Assembly (NCBI RefSeq): GCF_900168015.1
Contig: NZ_FUYR01000001.1
Coordinates: 928,943 to 992,942, forward strand
Source of the DNA: Daejeonella lutea
GTDB taxonomy: Bacteria; Bacteroidota; Bacteroidia; Sphingobacteriales; Sphingobacteriaceae
Reading direction: 5' to 3'
DNA length: 64,000 nt
The notes beneath the pieces were generated by a model, which worked only from the letters and a program-made list of their open reading frames with translations, did not search any database and was not told the DNA's origin. Positions within the stretch are counted from its first letter, which is position 1. Every line of letters begins with the position of its first letter. Made by a program: the position numbers and the translations under genes. This document shows positions 53,080 to 63,564 of the stretch, one piece after another.

Positions 53080-56000
53080 TTACCTTTTAAGTATCAAGTA
53101 ACCCTTATTGACCTGTTTTGTCCGCTCGGGTCCAATCGTCCGGTATGTTGTAATTATATAGAAATATACACCGTCACTTAAAGGCAGGTCCGAATTGACG
53201 AGAAGGCCTTTATTGGCAAAGCCTTTAAAGTTTCTATCGTTATTATTGTAATTTTTAATTGCGAACAACTCATTCCCCCATCGGTTAAATATCACTACCT
53301 CATTATCCGGATAGGTTTCTATATTTTGAATAGTGAAAAATTCATTACCGGACCCATCACCATTTGGTGACATCAGAGGGTCGGGTACGATCTCTGCATT
53401 GATAGGTTCATCTTGCGGAACATCGGTCGTAGGTGGAGGAGGATAAACATCATTAATTATAACTACCGCACCATTCCCTATACGCACCTCAGGATTGGAG
53501 ACCGTTTTTATTTTTATAATAATATCCTCATCCCCTTCCTGGAAACCATCATTAAGCGCAGCGATTGTCATCTTTTGAGTAGTTGATAAAGAACCTTTAG
53601 GGATAGTCAAACTTAAATATTGATCGAGTACCAAATAATCCCTTTCTTTTTCTGCCTTACCACTATACTCAACGGTGATCGTTACATCGTCCTTGACCGC
53701 ACGCTCTAATCTCGCAGTCACTGAAATTTTTCTACCTTCCCAAACTGAGGAAAGTTCCGGTGTAAGATTCACTACAGAGAAGCTGCTTACATTTATTTCA
53801 ACCTTTGCTGTATGACAGGCTCCTGAAGCATTGCATATCTGATAAGAAAACTCAACAATTCCAGCAAATCCTTTGTCGGGTAAGAATGTAAATTTACCGT
53901 TTGGTTCAAATGTTAATGTGCCATTTTTGGGATCTGTCAATTTACTAAAAGTCAGCTTAGCATCCAGCGGGCTTATGTCATTTGGAGCCACATCCCCTAT
54001 TAATAAATTGTCTTGTTCAACACTGAACTTATCGTTATGAGCAACTGGGGCGCATGTCCCCAGAATAAGTTCGGCTTTAACACTGGTTGTACATCCTGCA
54101 GCGTCAGTAACAATCATTTCATAACTACCTGATTTTAAGTTAACCAGGGCATCTCCAGATAGTGCTTTGTCTCCTGTCCACGATATTTTATATGGCTTTA
54201 TGCCGCCAGTAATACTGCTCGAAATAGCTCCATCATTATTTAGGCAGCTTGCATTTTTTACACTTAAAACAGCTTTTAGAGGGTCTGGTTGAGATATAAT
54301 TATCTCTTTCTTTACCGAGCAGTTTGCTGCGTCAGTAACTAATACACTGTAAACACCAGTAGGAAGACCTATCAGATCTTTGGTTGTCTTGCCATTATTC
54401 CAACTGTAGGTATAGGGTGCGGTACCACCCCTCACGACAAGACTTATTGCGCCATTAGTTGATCCATAGCACGAAATATTGGTTTTCGAAATTTCCACTT
54501 CAATGCTTTGAGGTTGGGTTATTGTTATCGATGATGTAACTTCGCATCCCTTAGAATCGGTTACTGTAACTGTGTATGAACCGGCCGACAATCCAGACAA
54601 ATCTTCAGTATTTTTACCGTTATCCCATATGTATTTATATGGTGCATAACCACCGATTACATTCAAGTCGATCGAACCAGTTGAAGCACCATAGCAATAG
54701 ATATTGCTCTGGGTATGGTTTAATGCGAATGGTTGTGAAGGTTGTACAATTGTTACTGAAGCAGATTTTGTGCAATTATTCGCATCAGTCACAGTGAGCT
54801 CATAATCCCCCGCAGCAAGCGCAGTACGAACTGCTGCAGTATTTCCGTCTGACCAGAGATATCGATAAGGAGCTGCACCGCCAGAGACTTTAACATTGAT
54901 GGCACCGGCATTTCCGCCAAAACAAATTATGTCGGTCTTTGATAAATTTAATTCCAAGGCTGTAGTTGGCTGGTTAATTGTCACTGAAAGTGTCGCACTG
55001 CAATTGTTAGCATCCGTTACCGTAACGTTGTAAGATCCCGCCTTTAGACCAGAGATATCTTCAGTGGAAGATCCTCCCGTCCAAACAAATTTATAAGGCG
55101 CTGTGCCACCAGTTACATTTAGATCTATTGATCCGTTTTCTGCACCGTAGCAAAGCACGTCCTTATGTGTTGAATTCAACGAAAGAGCAATGGGTGGCTG
55201 AGACACAGTAATCGTAGTTGATGCGGTACAGTTTCGGGCATCAGTGACAACCACATTATACGAACCTGCAGCAATACCAACAAGGTCTTCGGTTGTACGT
55301 CCACCTGTCCAAGAATATTTATATGGGGCTGTACCACCCGATACGCTAAGGTTGATAATTCCATTACTAAAACCAAAACAAGGAACATCAGTCTTCGTAA
55401 AGGTTAAAGTCAACGGCGCTGCAGGTTCCTCAATGATTATGGACGCTGTTACCATACAGTTGTTTTTGTCTGTAACCAATACATTGTAAGTTCCAGCTTT
55501 TAAACCTGAGATATCTTCGTTCGTTTTTCCCCCTGTCCATAAGTAGGTATAAGGTGCGCTGCCTCCAACTACATTTATATCTATGGCACCTGTGCTTGAA
55601 CCGTAACAGTCCACTCCAATTTTAGAAACGGTTAGCGCTAACGCCGGGAGTTGATTAATAGTGACGGTTGTTGTTGCAATGCAGTTATTCCTGTCAATAA
55701 CAGTTACGGTATAAGTTCCGGCTGCAAGGTTTGTCAGGTCTTCAGTTGCTGCAGTGGTTCCACCGGTCCAGCTGTATGTATAAGGTCCTGTTCCACCAGT
55801 AGCTGTCAGGTTAATTGATCCGGTGTTGGCGCCAAAGCAAAGCACATCCACCTGGGTTGAACTGAGGGTCAGTGCTGCTGCAGGCTGAGTAATGGTGATG
55901 GTGGCAGTTGCACTGCAGTTATTCGCATCGGTTACTGATACGGTATAGCTTCCCGCAGAAAGATTGGTCAAATCTTCCGTGGTAGCTGTAATTCCACCGG

Positions 56001-59000
56001 TCCAGCTGTATGTATAAGGTCCTGTTCCACCAGAAGCAGTCAGGTTAATTGATCCCGTGCTTGCGCCAAAGCAAAGCACATCTGATTTTGTCGAAGTTAC
56101 GCTCAGTGCTGCTGCAGGCTGAGTAATGGTGATGGTGGCTGTGGCGCTGCAGTTATTCGCATCGGTAACAGTTACCATATAAGTTCCGGCTGCAAGGTTG
56201 GTCAAGTCTTCCGTGGTAGCTATGGTTCCGCCTGTCCAGCTATATGTGTAAGCTCCTGTTCCACCAGTGGCAGTCAGGTTTATCGATCCGGTACTTGCTC
56301 CAAAGCAAAGCACATCCACCTGGGTTGAACTGAGGGTCAGTGCTGCTGCAGGTTGGGTAATGGTGATCGTAGCTGTTGCACTGCAGTTATTTGCATCAGT
56401 TACAATTACGGTATAGCTTCCTGCTGCAAGGTTGGTTAGGTCTTCCGTGGTAGCTGTAATTCCACCGGTCCAGCTGTACGTATAAGCTCCTGTCCCACCA
56501 GCAGCAGTCAAGTTAATCGATCCGGTACTTGCGCCAAAGCACAGAACATTTGTTTGTGTCGACGTTAAAGTGAGGGCAGCTGCAGGTTGGGTAATGGTGA
56601 TGGTAGTTGTAGCGCTGCAGTTATTTGCATCAGTTACAATTACGCTATAGGTTCCGGCAGCAAGGTTGGTCAGGTCTTCAGTGCTAGCTGTGGTTCCTCC
56701 GGTCCAGCGATACGTGTAAGCTCCTGTTCCACCAGTGGCTGTCAGGTTAATTGATCCTGTTGAGGCCCCAAAGCAAAGAACATCTGATTTTGTCGAAGTT
56801 AAGCTCAGTGCTGCTGCAGGCTGGGTAATCGTAATCGTAGCTGTAGCGCTGCAGTTATTGGCATCGGTAACAGTTACCGTATAAGTTCCCGCAGAAAGAT
56901 TGGTCAAATCTTCCGTGGTAGCTGTTGTTCCGCCGGTCCAGCTATACGTATAAGCTCCTGTTCCACCAGTAGCTGTCAGGTTAATTGAACCCGTGCTGGC
57001 ACCAAAGCATAGTACATCTGATTTTGTCGAAGTTAATGTTAAAGCGGAAGCAGGCTGGGTAATCGTGATCGCCGCAGTAGCACTACAATTATTGACGTCA
57101 GTTACAGTTACCGTATAAGTACCTGCAGCAAGGTTGGTCAGGTCTTCTGTGGTAGCTGTGGTTCCGCCGGTCCAGCTATACGTATAAGCTCCTGTCCCAC
57201 CAGCGACAGTCAGGTTGATCGAGCCGGTGATTGCGCCAAAGCATAGTACGTCTGTTTTAGTAGAAGTCAATGTTAAAGCGGAAGCAGGCTGAGTAATGTT
57301 GATGGTGGATGTCGCGCTGCAGTTACTGGCATCGGTCACCGTTACCGTATAGCTTCCTGCTGCAAGGTTAGTTAGGTCTTCAGTTGTTGCTTGGGTTCCA
57401 CCGGTCCAGCTGTATGTATAAGGACCTGTTCCACCAGTAGCTGTCAGGTTAATTGATCCTGTTGAGGCCCCAAAGCAAAGCACATCCACCCGGGTTGAAC
57501 TGAGTGTCAGTGCTGCTGCAGGCTGGGTAATGGTGATCGTAGCTGTTGCACTGCAGTTATTTGCATCGGTAACAGTTACCATATAAGTTCCGGCTGCAAG
57601 GTTGGTCAAATCTTCCGTCGAGGCTGTGGTTCCGCCGGTCCAGCTATACGTATAAGCTCCTGTCCCACCAGTAGCAGTCAGGTTTATCGATCCGGTACTT
57701 GCTCCAAAGCAAAGCACATCCACCTGGGTTGAACTGAGGGTCAGTGCTGCTGCAGGTTGGGTAATGGTGATCGTAGCTGTTGCACTGCAGTTATTTGCAT
57801 CAGTTACAATTACGGTATAGCTTCCTGCTGCAAGGTTGGTTAGGTCTTCCGTGGTAGCTGTAATTCCACCGGTCCAGCTGTACGTATAAGCTCCTGTCCC
57901 ACCAGCAGCAGTCAAGTTAATCGATCCGGTACTTGCGCCAAAGCACAGAACATTTGTTTGTGTCGACGTTAAAGTGAGGGCAGCTGCAGGCTGAGCGATC
58001 GTGATGGTGGCTGTAGCGCTACAGTTATTGGCATCAGTTACAATTACGGTATAGCTTCCTGCTGCAAGGTTGGTTAGGTCTTCCGTGGTAGCTGTAATTC
58101 CACGGGTCCAGCTATACGTATAAGCTCCTGTCCCACCAGCAGCAGTCAAGTTAATCGATCCGGTACTTGCGCCGAAGCACAGAACATTTGTTTGTGTCGA
58201 GGTTAAAGTGAGGGCAGCTGCAGGCTGAGCGATCGTGATGGTGGCTGTAGCGCTACAGTTATTGGCATCAGTTACAATTACGGTATAGCTTCCTGCTGCA
58301 AGGTTGGTTAGGTCTTCCGTGGTAGCTGTAATTCCACGGGTCCAGCTATACGTATAAGCTCCTGTCCCACCAGCAGCAGTCAAGTTAATCGATCCGGTAC
58401 TTGCGCCGAAGCACAGAACATTTGTTTGTGTCGAGGTTAAAGTGAGGGCAGCTGCAGGGTGAGCGATCGTGATGGTGGCTGTAGCGCTACAGTTATTGGC
58501 ATCAGTTACTGATACGGTATAGCTTCCCGCAGAAAGATTGGTCAAATCTTCCGTGGTTGCTGTGGTACCACCGGTCCAGCTGTATGTATAAGGTCCTGTT
58601 CCACCAGTAGCTGTCAGGTTAATTGATCCTGTTGAGGCCCCAAAGCAAAGAACATCTGATTTTGTTGAAGTTAAGCTCAGTGCTGCTGCAGGCTGGGTAA
58701 TCGTAATCGTAGCTGTAGCGCTACAGTTATTTGCATCCGTAACAGTTACGGTATAAGTTCCGGCTGCAAGGTTGGTCAGGTCTTCCGTGGTAGCTGTAAT
58801 TCCGCCGGTCCAGCTATATGTGTAAGGTCCTGTACCTCCAGCGGCTGTCAGGTTAATCGATCCCGTGCTTGCTCCAAAGCAAAGCACATCCACCTGGGTT
58901 GAACTGAGGGTCAGTGCTGCTGCCGGCTGAACAATGGTGATGGTGGCAGTTGCACTGCAGTTATTTGCATCCGTAACAGTTACGGTATAAGTTCCTGCAG

Positions 59001-62000
59001 CAAGATTGGTCAGGTCTTCCGTCGAGGCTGTGGTTCCGCCCGTCCAGCTGTAGGTGTACGCTCCTGTTCCACCGGTAGCAATCAGGTTAATCGATCCGGT
59101 ACTTGCGCCAAAGCATAGGACATCTATTTGTGTCGACGTTACAGTCAACATAAGTGGTTGATTTATTGTAAAGGTCAGTGTCGCTGAACATCCTTTCGAA
59201 TCAGTAACTGTAACTGTGTATGTCCCGGCAGCCAACCCTGATAGATCCTGGGTCGCCAGTCCGTTACTCCAATTGTAAGTATAAGGACCAATACCCCCGG
59301 TTACGCTTAAATCTATAGCTCCTGTAGAAGTTCCAAAACATCTCACATCCGATTGTGTAGAGTTGACGGTTAATCCAGAGGCCGGCTGAATGATTGAGAT
59401 AGTTGTCGTGGCACTGCAGTTGTTTGCATCCGTGACGGTCACTGTATACATTCCTGCTGGAAGGTTGGTTAAGTCTTCAGTAGACGCTGTGGTTCCACCG
59501 GTCCAGCTATAAGTATAAGCTCCTGTTCCACCCGAAACGGTTAAATTGATAGAGCCTGTGCTGGCGCCAAAGCATAGTACGTCTGTGTTAGTAGAAGTCA
59601 ATGTCAAAGCGGCAGCTGGCTGAGCGATCATGATGGTGGCTGTGGCGCTGCAGTTATTCGCATCGGTTACAATTGCAGTATAAGTTCCGGCTGCAAGGTT
59701 AGTTAGGTCTTCAGTTGTTGCTGTGGTTCCACCGGTCCAGCTGTATGTATAAGGTCCTGTTCCACCAGTAGCAGTCAGGTTAATTGATCCCGTGCTTGCG
59801 CCAAAGCAAAGCACATCTGATTTTGTCGAAGTTAATGTTAAAGCGGAAGCTGGCTGAGCGATCGTGATGTTGGCTGTCGCGCTGCAGTTATTGGCATCGG
59901 TAACAGTTACCATATAAGTTCCGGCTGCAAGGTTGGTCAAATCTTCCGTCGAGGCTGTGGTTCCGCCGGTCCAGCTATACGTATAAGCTCCTGTCCCACC
60001 AGTAGCAGTCAGGTTAATCGATCCGGTACTTGCTCCAAAGCAAAGCACATCCACTTGGGTTGAACTGAGGGTCATTGCTGCTGCAGGTTGGGTAATGGTG
60101 ATCGTAGCTGTTGCACTGCAGTTATTTGCATCGGTTAAAATTACGGTATAGCTTCCTGCTGCAAGGTTGGTTAGGTCTTCCGTGGTAGCTGTAATTCCAC
60201 CGGTCCAGCTATACGTATAAGCTCCTGTCCCACCAGCAGCAGTCAAGTTAATTGATCCGGTACTTGCGCCAAAGCACAGAACATTTGTTTGTGTCGACGT
60301 TAAAGTGAGGGCAGCTGCAGGCTGAGCGATCGTGATGGTGGCTGTAGCGCTACAGTTATTGGCATCAGTTACAGTTACTGTATAGCTTGCCGCAGAAAGA
60401 TTGGTCAAATCTTCCGTGGTTGCTGTGGTTCCACCGGTCCAGCTGTATGTATAAGGTCCTGTTCCACCAGTAGCTGTCAGGTTAATTGATCCTGTTGAGG
60501 CCCCAAAGCAAACAACATTTGATTTTGTCGAAGTTAAGCTCAGTGCTGCTGCAGGCTGAGTAATGGTGATGGTGGCAGTTGCACTGCAGTTATTCGCATC
60601 GCTAACAGTTACCGTATAAGTTCCTGCTGCAAGGTTGGTCAAGTCTTCTGTGATAGCTGTTGTTCCGCCGGTCCAGCTGTAGGTGTAGGATCCTGTTCCG
60701 CCAATAGCAGTCAGGTTAATTGATCCGGTGCTTGCTCCAAAGCAAAGCACATTCACCTGGGTTGAACTGAGGGTCAAAGCTGCTGCAGGCTGGGTAATCG
60801 TAATCGTAGCGGTCGCGCTGCAGTTATTGGCGTCAGTTACAGTTACCGTATAGCTCCCTGCAGCGAGGTTAGTGAGATCTTCCGTGGTAGCTGTAATTCC
60901 ACCGGTCCAGCTGTATGTATAAGGTCCTGTTCCACCAGCGGATGTCAGGTTAATTGATCCCGTGCTGGCGCCAAAGCAAAGCACATCTGATTTTGTCGAA
61001 GTTACGCTCAGTGCTGCTGCAGGCTGTGTGATGATGATGGTGGCAGTTGCACTGCAGTTATTGACATCCTTTACGAATACGGTATAGCTTCCCGCAGAAA
61101 GATTGGTCAAATCTTCCGTTGTTGATGTTGTTCCACCGGTCCAGCTATATGTATAAGGTCCGGTACCTCCAGCAACAGTCAAGTTGATCGAGCCCGTGCT
61201 CGCGCCAAAGCAAAGCACATCTGATTTCACAGAGGATAAGGTCAGTTCTAAAGGCTGGTTTATTGTAACCGGATAAGTTATTGAACAACCTTTTGAATCG
61301 GTTATCAATACCGTATAAGTTCCTGCAGGCAATCCAGCTAAATCCTGTGTCGTTTGCCCGTTACTCCAGCTATAAGAATAAGGACCCGTACCACCGGTCA
61401 CACTCAGATCTATTGCTCCGGTAGATGCTCCAAAGCATAAAACATCAGTTTTTGTACTTGTAGGAGAAATCGTTGCCTTCGTGATCAGTATCTCATCGGT
61501 ACATCCGCCGTAATCCGAGCGTAATATAAAACGATACACTCCGTCGACAGTTAGTCCCGCAATCGCACCTGTTGAAGGGTTGATCGTCGCTGAGGCCGGA
61601 TTTCCTGCAACTATCTCCCATTTATAACCAGCTCCGGCATCTGCCAGCTTGAGGGTGGTCGAAGAGCCGCAAACGAACGCATCCGATCCGGCGCTTTTTA
61701 TTTCATCGCGGGTTACATTTACGGTGTCCGAACATCCAACCGTATTTGTGAGCTGGAACTTATAGATGCCGTTGGCCGTCATCCCAGCAATATTACCGGA
61801 CTGATCAATGGTTGCTGAAGATGGATTTCCGGCTACTGTTGTCCATGTTTCCCCAGCAGCTGCCGCAACTAGCTTCGCTGTAGCGCTACTATTACAGCCC
61901 GTTATATCTGCTCCGCCTGACGGATAATTAAATGTAGAAACTGTTATTATTTTATCCGCGGAGACGTTACACAACGTTCCGGTCAGATTGTTAATATCAG

Positions 62001-63498
62001 TAGCAACCTTGAGGCGATAGCGATATCCATCCATAGAGGGTGTAATTGGAATATCCCCATAAGTAGCCTGATACTCATACACATTCAAAGTTGAGTTATA
62101 TACCGGGCTGCCGATTTTGGCTGTTCCCATGTCTGTCCAGGTCAATCCCCCGTCGATGCTGTTCTGAAAAATGTAGGCTGAATAGGTATTAATCGAAGCT
62201 TTTATATCTGCTTTTAATGGCAATACACCATAAGAGCAATATCTTGCAGTCAAATCAATGTTGGGATAGGTGATATCTGGTCCGCAGATAGCCATAGAAA
62301 TATCATCAAGACCTAAATCGTTACCCCCTGCTACGAAGGTGGCATTGTCAATCTTTAAATCGACCGAAGTATTTGGGCCGGAATACCAAAGTCCTCCAAC
62401 CTTTACCCATTGAGGGACCCAGTTAGTCGCTGCGGTCGAATAGCTTATCGCACCGGAAGTCGAAACTAACTCACCATTTATATAGAAACTGATGTTAGGT
62501 TCAGATCCTGCTGCGGCCGCAACATGGTTTCCTGGCAGGACATTTATCACATAAGCGGAGAATTCGTAAAGTGTATTAGGGCAAACGGCTATGCTGGTTG
62601 CCTGATAAAATGTCTTACCAAATGTCGCCGAATTTGGAGAACCATTAACGATCATGGCGTATCCTCCATCTCCGGTATGGTCAGAAGCGACCCAATCAGT
62701 TTTGATGCAATTTCGATCAGAGGCACTGATGGTTCCTAATGTTTTAAGAAATGAGTATGTGCCCTCAGGACCCAACCCACCGGAAGTAGAAGCGTACGTA
62801 TATGTCGTTTGCAAAGGTTTAGAGTTTCCAAGGTTTCCAACCGGACCAGCTGTGGTGGAACCATTGTTAATGCAATTGTTAACAGTGTTATTCGGTGTGA
62901 TGTATGGGCTGCTAAATGTTCCGTTTGCTCCGAGAATGTTTGTTCCAAGACCTGTACCGCTGCAAACCAGAAGTGATGGATCATTCGTTACCGGGATAGT
63001 GAAAGTCGCCGGGCTTGAATCGCTTAACCCGGCATTATCCGTTACGGTATAGGTGAAGCTGGCAACACCCGTAAATCCTGATCTTGGTTCAAATTTCAAC
63101 AGTTTAGCTTCGGCAGGAGTCAATACCTGGCCATTGGACACCTGCACATTATTAAGCATTAACCTTCCCTGTGGGTTAGCCGGGGTTCGGGTTATTATTT
63201 TAAACGATGCGATTGAACCGTCCGCATCACTTCCAATTAGTGGCAAAATCTGGTATGGAAGGTTTATAGCCTGAAGATAAAAATTCTTAACATCGATTGC
63301 TTCTGGCGCCGCATTTGCAACTCTAGATTTCGAAAGTAAAAATCCTGGCTTAATTACGGTGGGGGCATTGGGGGTAAATGAAGGAAAGAACTCGTGGAGT
63401 CGCGCCGGATATGAATCTGCGAATACAGAAACAGGCATAATAAAACAACCCAGAATCAAATAAAAAAAGCGCTTAAAGTGCTTCGTAAAAATCCCCAT
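53080..63498 (-). CDS. giant SprB-repeat surface adhesin with gliding-type C-terminal domain
   Basis: A 3472-residue predicted cell-surface protein. Residues 1-27 form a signal peptide (MGIFTKHFKRFFYLILGCFI...SVFA). A cadherin-like domain (about 65-175), a jelly-roll/carbohydrate-binding-like region (about 180-410) and PKD-like domains (about 480-670) follow. About 32 SprB repeats (677-3146) come next, then a cadherin-like domain (about 3148-3238), a Calx-beta domain (about 3240-3350) and a C-terminal CHU_C/gliding-motility-associated domain (about 3375-3472) with MSPNGDGSGNEFF, VVIFNRWGNELF, LSDGVYFYII and GYLILKR. By family knowledge, the last is a type B type 9 secretion signal as in Flavobacterium SprB. 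No PorP/SprF-like partner is adjacent. Size, repeats and secretion tail suggest adhesion or gliding. Confidence 0.93.
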   Translation of the reverse strand: MGIFTKHFKRFFYLILGCFIMPVSVFADSYPARLHEFFPSFTPNAPTVIKPGFLLSKSRVANAAPEAIDVKNFYLQAINLPYQILPLIGSDADGSIASFKIITRTPANPQGRLMLNNVQVSNGQVLTPAEAKLLKFEPRSGFTGVASFTYTVTDNAGLSDSSPATFTIPVTNDPSLLVCSGTGLGTNILGANGTFSSPYITPNNTVNNCINNGSTTAGPVGNLGNSKPLQTTYTYASTSGGLGPEGTYSFLKTLGTISASDRNCIKTDWVASDHTGDGGYAMIVNGSPNSATFGKTFYQATSIAVCPNTLYEFSAYVINVLPGNHVAAAAGSEPNISFYINGELVSTSGAISYSTAATNWVPQWVKVGGLWYSGPNTSVDLKIDNATFVAGGNDLGLDDISMAICGPDITYPNIDLTARYCSYGVLPLKADIKASINTYSAYIFQNSIDGGLTWTDMGTAKIGSPVYNSTLNVYEYQATYGDIPITPSMDGYRYRLKVATDINNLTGTLCNVSADKIITVSTFNYPSGGADITGCNSSATAKLVAAAAGETWTTVAGNPSSATIDQSGNIAGMTANGIYKFQLTNTVGCSDTVNVTRDEIKSAGSDAFVCGSSTTLKLADAGAGYKWEIVAGNPASATINPSTGAIAGLTVDGVYRFILRSDYGGCTDEILITKATISPTSTKTDVLCFGASTGAIDLSVTGGTGPYSYSWSNGQTTQDLAGLPAGTYTVLITDSKGCSITYPVTINQPLELTLSSVKSDVLCFGASTGSINLTVAGGTGPYTYSWTGGTTSTTEDLTNLSAGSYTVFVKDVNNCSATATIIITQPAAALSVTSTKSDVLCFGASTGSINLTSAGGTGPYTYSWTGGITATTEDLTNLAAGSYTVTVTDANNCSATATITITQPAAALTLSSTQVNVLCFGASTGSINLTAIGGTGSYTYSWTGGTTAITEDLTNLAAGTYTVTVSDANNCSATATITITQPAAALSLTSTKSNVVCFGASTGSINLTATGGTGPYTYSWTGGTTATTEDLTNLSAASYTVTVTDANNCSATATITIAQPAAALTLTSTQTNVLCFGASTGSINLTAAGGTGAYTYSWTGGITATTEDLTNLAAGSYTVILTDANNCSATATITITQPAAAMTLSSTQVDVLCFGASTGSINLTATGGTGAYTYSWTGGTTASTEDLTNLAAGTYMVTVTDANNCSATANITIAQPASALTLTSTKSDVLCFGASTGSINLTATGGTGPYTYSWTGGTTATTEDLTNLAAGTYTAIVTDANNCSATATIMIAQPAAALTLTSTNTDVLCFGASTGSINLTVSGGTGAYTYSWTGGTTASTEDLTNLPAGMYTVTVTDANNCSATTTISIIQPASGLTVNSTQSDVRCFGTSTGAIDLSVTGGIGPYTYNWSNGLATQDLSGLAAGTYTVTVTDSKGCSATLTFTINQPLMLTVTSTQIDVLCFGASTGSINLIATGGTGAYTYSWTGGTTASTEDLTNLAAGTYTVTVTDANNCSATATITIVQPAAALTLSSTQVDVLCFGASTGSINLTAAGGTGPYTYSWTGGITATTEDLTNLAAGTYTVTVTDANNCSATATITITQPAAALSLTSTKSDVLCFGASTGSINLTATGGTGPYTYSWTGGTTATTEDLTNLSAGSYTVSVTDANNCSATATITIAHPAAALTLTSTQTNVLCFGASTGSINLTAAGGTGAYTYSWTRGITATTEDLTNLAAGSYTVIVTDANNCSATATITIAQPAAALTLTSTQTNVLCFGASTGSINLTAAGGTGAYTYSWTRGITATTEDLTNLAAGSYTVIVTDANNCSATATITIAQPAAALTLTSTQTNVLCFGASTGSINLTAAGGTGAYTYSWTGGITATTEDLTNLAAGSYTVIVTDANNCSATATITITQPAAALTLSSTQVDVLCFGASTGSINLTATGGTGAYTYSWTGGTTASTEDLTNLAAGTYMVTVTDANNCSATATITITQPAAALTLSSTRVDVLCFGASTGSINLTATGGTGPYTYSWTGGTQATTEDLTNLAAGSYTVTVTDASNCSATSTINITQPASALTLTSTKTDVLCFGAITGSINLTVAGGTGAYTYSWTGGTTATTEDLTNLAAGTYTVTVTDVNNCSATAAITITQPASALTLTSTKSDVLCFGASTGSINLTATGGTGAYTYSWTGGTTATTEDLTNLSAGTYTVTVTDANNCSATATITITQPAAALSLTSTKSDVLCFGASTGSINLTATGGTGAYTYRWTGGTTASTEDLTNLAAGTYSVIVTDANNCSATTTITITQPAAALTLTSTQTNVLCFGASTGSINLTAAGGTGAYTYSWTGGITATTEDLTNLAAGSYTVIVTDANNCSATATITITQPAAALTLSSTQVDVLCFGASTGSINLTATGGTGAYTYSWTGGTIATTEDLTNLAAGTYMVTVTDANNCSATATITITQPAAALSVTSTKSDVLCFGASTGSINLTASGGTGPYTYSWTGGITATTEDLTNLSAGSYTVSVTDANNCSATATITITQPAAALTLSSTQVDVLCFGANTGSINLTATGGTGPYTYSWTGGTTAATEDLTNLAAGTYTVTVIDRNNCIATTTVTINQLPALALTVSKIGVDCYGSSTGAIDINVVGGSAPYTYLWTGGKTNEDISGLKAGTYNVLVTDKNNCMVTASIIIEEPAAPLTLTFTKTDVPCFGFSNGIINLSVSGGTAPYKYSWTGGRTTEDLVGIAAGSYNVVVTDARNCTASTTITVSQPPIALSLNSTHKDVLCYGAENGSIDLNVTGGTAPYKFVWTGGSSTEDISGLKAGSYNVTVTDANNCSATLSVTINQPTTALELNLSKTDIICFGGNAGAINVKVSGGAAPYRYLWSDGNTAAVRTALAAGDYELTVTDANNCTKSASVTIVQPSQPFALNHTQSNIYCYGASTGSIDLNVIGGYAPYKYIWDNGKNTEDLSGLSAGSYTVTVTDSKGCEVTSSITITQPQSIEVEISKTNISCYGSTNGAISLVVRGGTAPYTYSWNNGKTTKDLIGLPTGVYSVLVTDAANCSVKKEIIISQPDPLKAVLSVKNASCLNNDGAISSSITGGIKPYKISWTGDKALSGDALVNLKSGSYEMIVTDAAGCTTSVKAELILGTCAPVAHNDKFSVEQDNLLIGDVAPNDISPLDAKLTFSKLTDPKNGTLTFEPNGKFTFLPDKGFAGIVEFSYQICNASGACHTAKVEINVSSFSVVNLTPELSSVWEGRKISVTARLERAVKDDVTITVEYSGKAEKERDYLVLDQYLSLTIPKGSLSTTQKMTIAALNDGFQEGDEDIIIKIKTVSNPEVRIGNGAVVIINDVYPPPPTTDVPQDEPINAEIVPDPLMSPNGDGSGNEFFTIQNIETYPDNEVVIFNRWGNELFAIKNYNNNDRNFKGFANKGLLVNSDLPLSDGVYFYIITTYRTIGPERTKQVNKGYLILKR
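54060..61470 (-). repeat. SprB repeat array (about 32 units, mostly 234 bp)
   Basis: Units of about 78 residues, each with CFGASTGSINLT, GGTGAYTYSWTGGTT, TEDLTNLAAGTYTV, TDANNCSATATI and TITQPAAAL. Units 2-9 and 11-25 (protein order) are nearly identical, while units 1, 10 and 26-32 are divergent, for example CYGSSTGAIDINVVGG. The array therefore has an older diverged rim and a recently amplified centre. Confidence 0.93.
57981..58448 (-). repeat. exact 234-bp tandem duplication inside the SprB array
   Basis: 57981-58214 and 58215-58448 are identical base for base by direct reading. Both share the unusual SWTRG (Gly to Arg, CCACGGGT on the plus strand) instead of SWTGG, so the copy is very recent. 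The next unit differs early (Gln to His in TIAHPAAA). Confidence 0.95.
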
Positions 63499-63564
63499 TT
63501 GTGTTTCGAATGCCTTGATGCATGTTGTACGAAATACACAAGTAAAGGTTCCCGAAAAATGCGA

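Noticed and set aside
54576-55489. Plus-strand open frames inside the adhesin gene
   Set aside because: They are antisense to a well-supported repetitive coding region and carry no recognisable domain.
54060-61470. CRISPR-like regular repeats
   Set aside because: The 234-bp period is in frame throughout and encodes protein SprB repeats. There are no short palindromic repeats or unique spacers.
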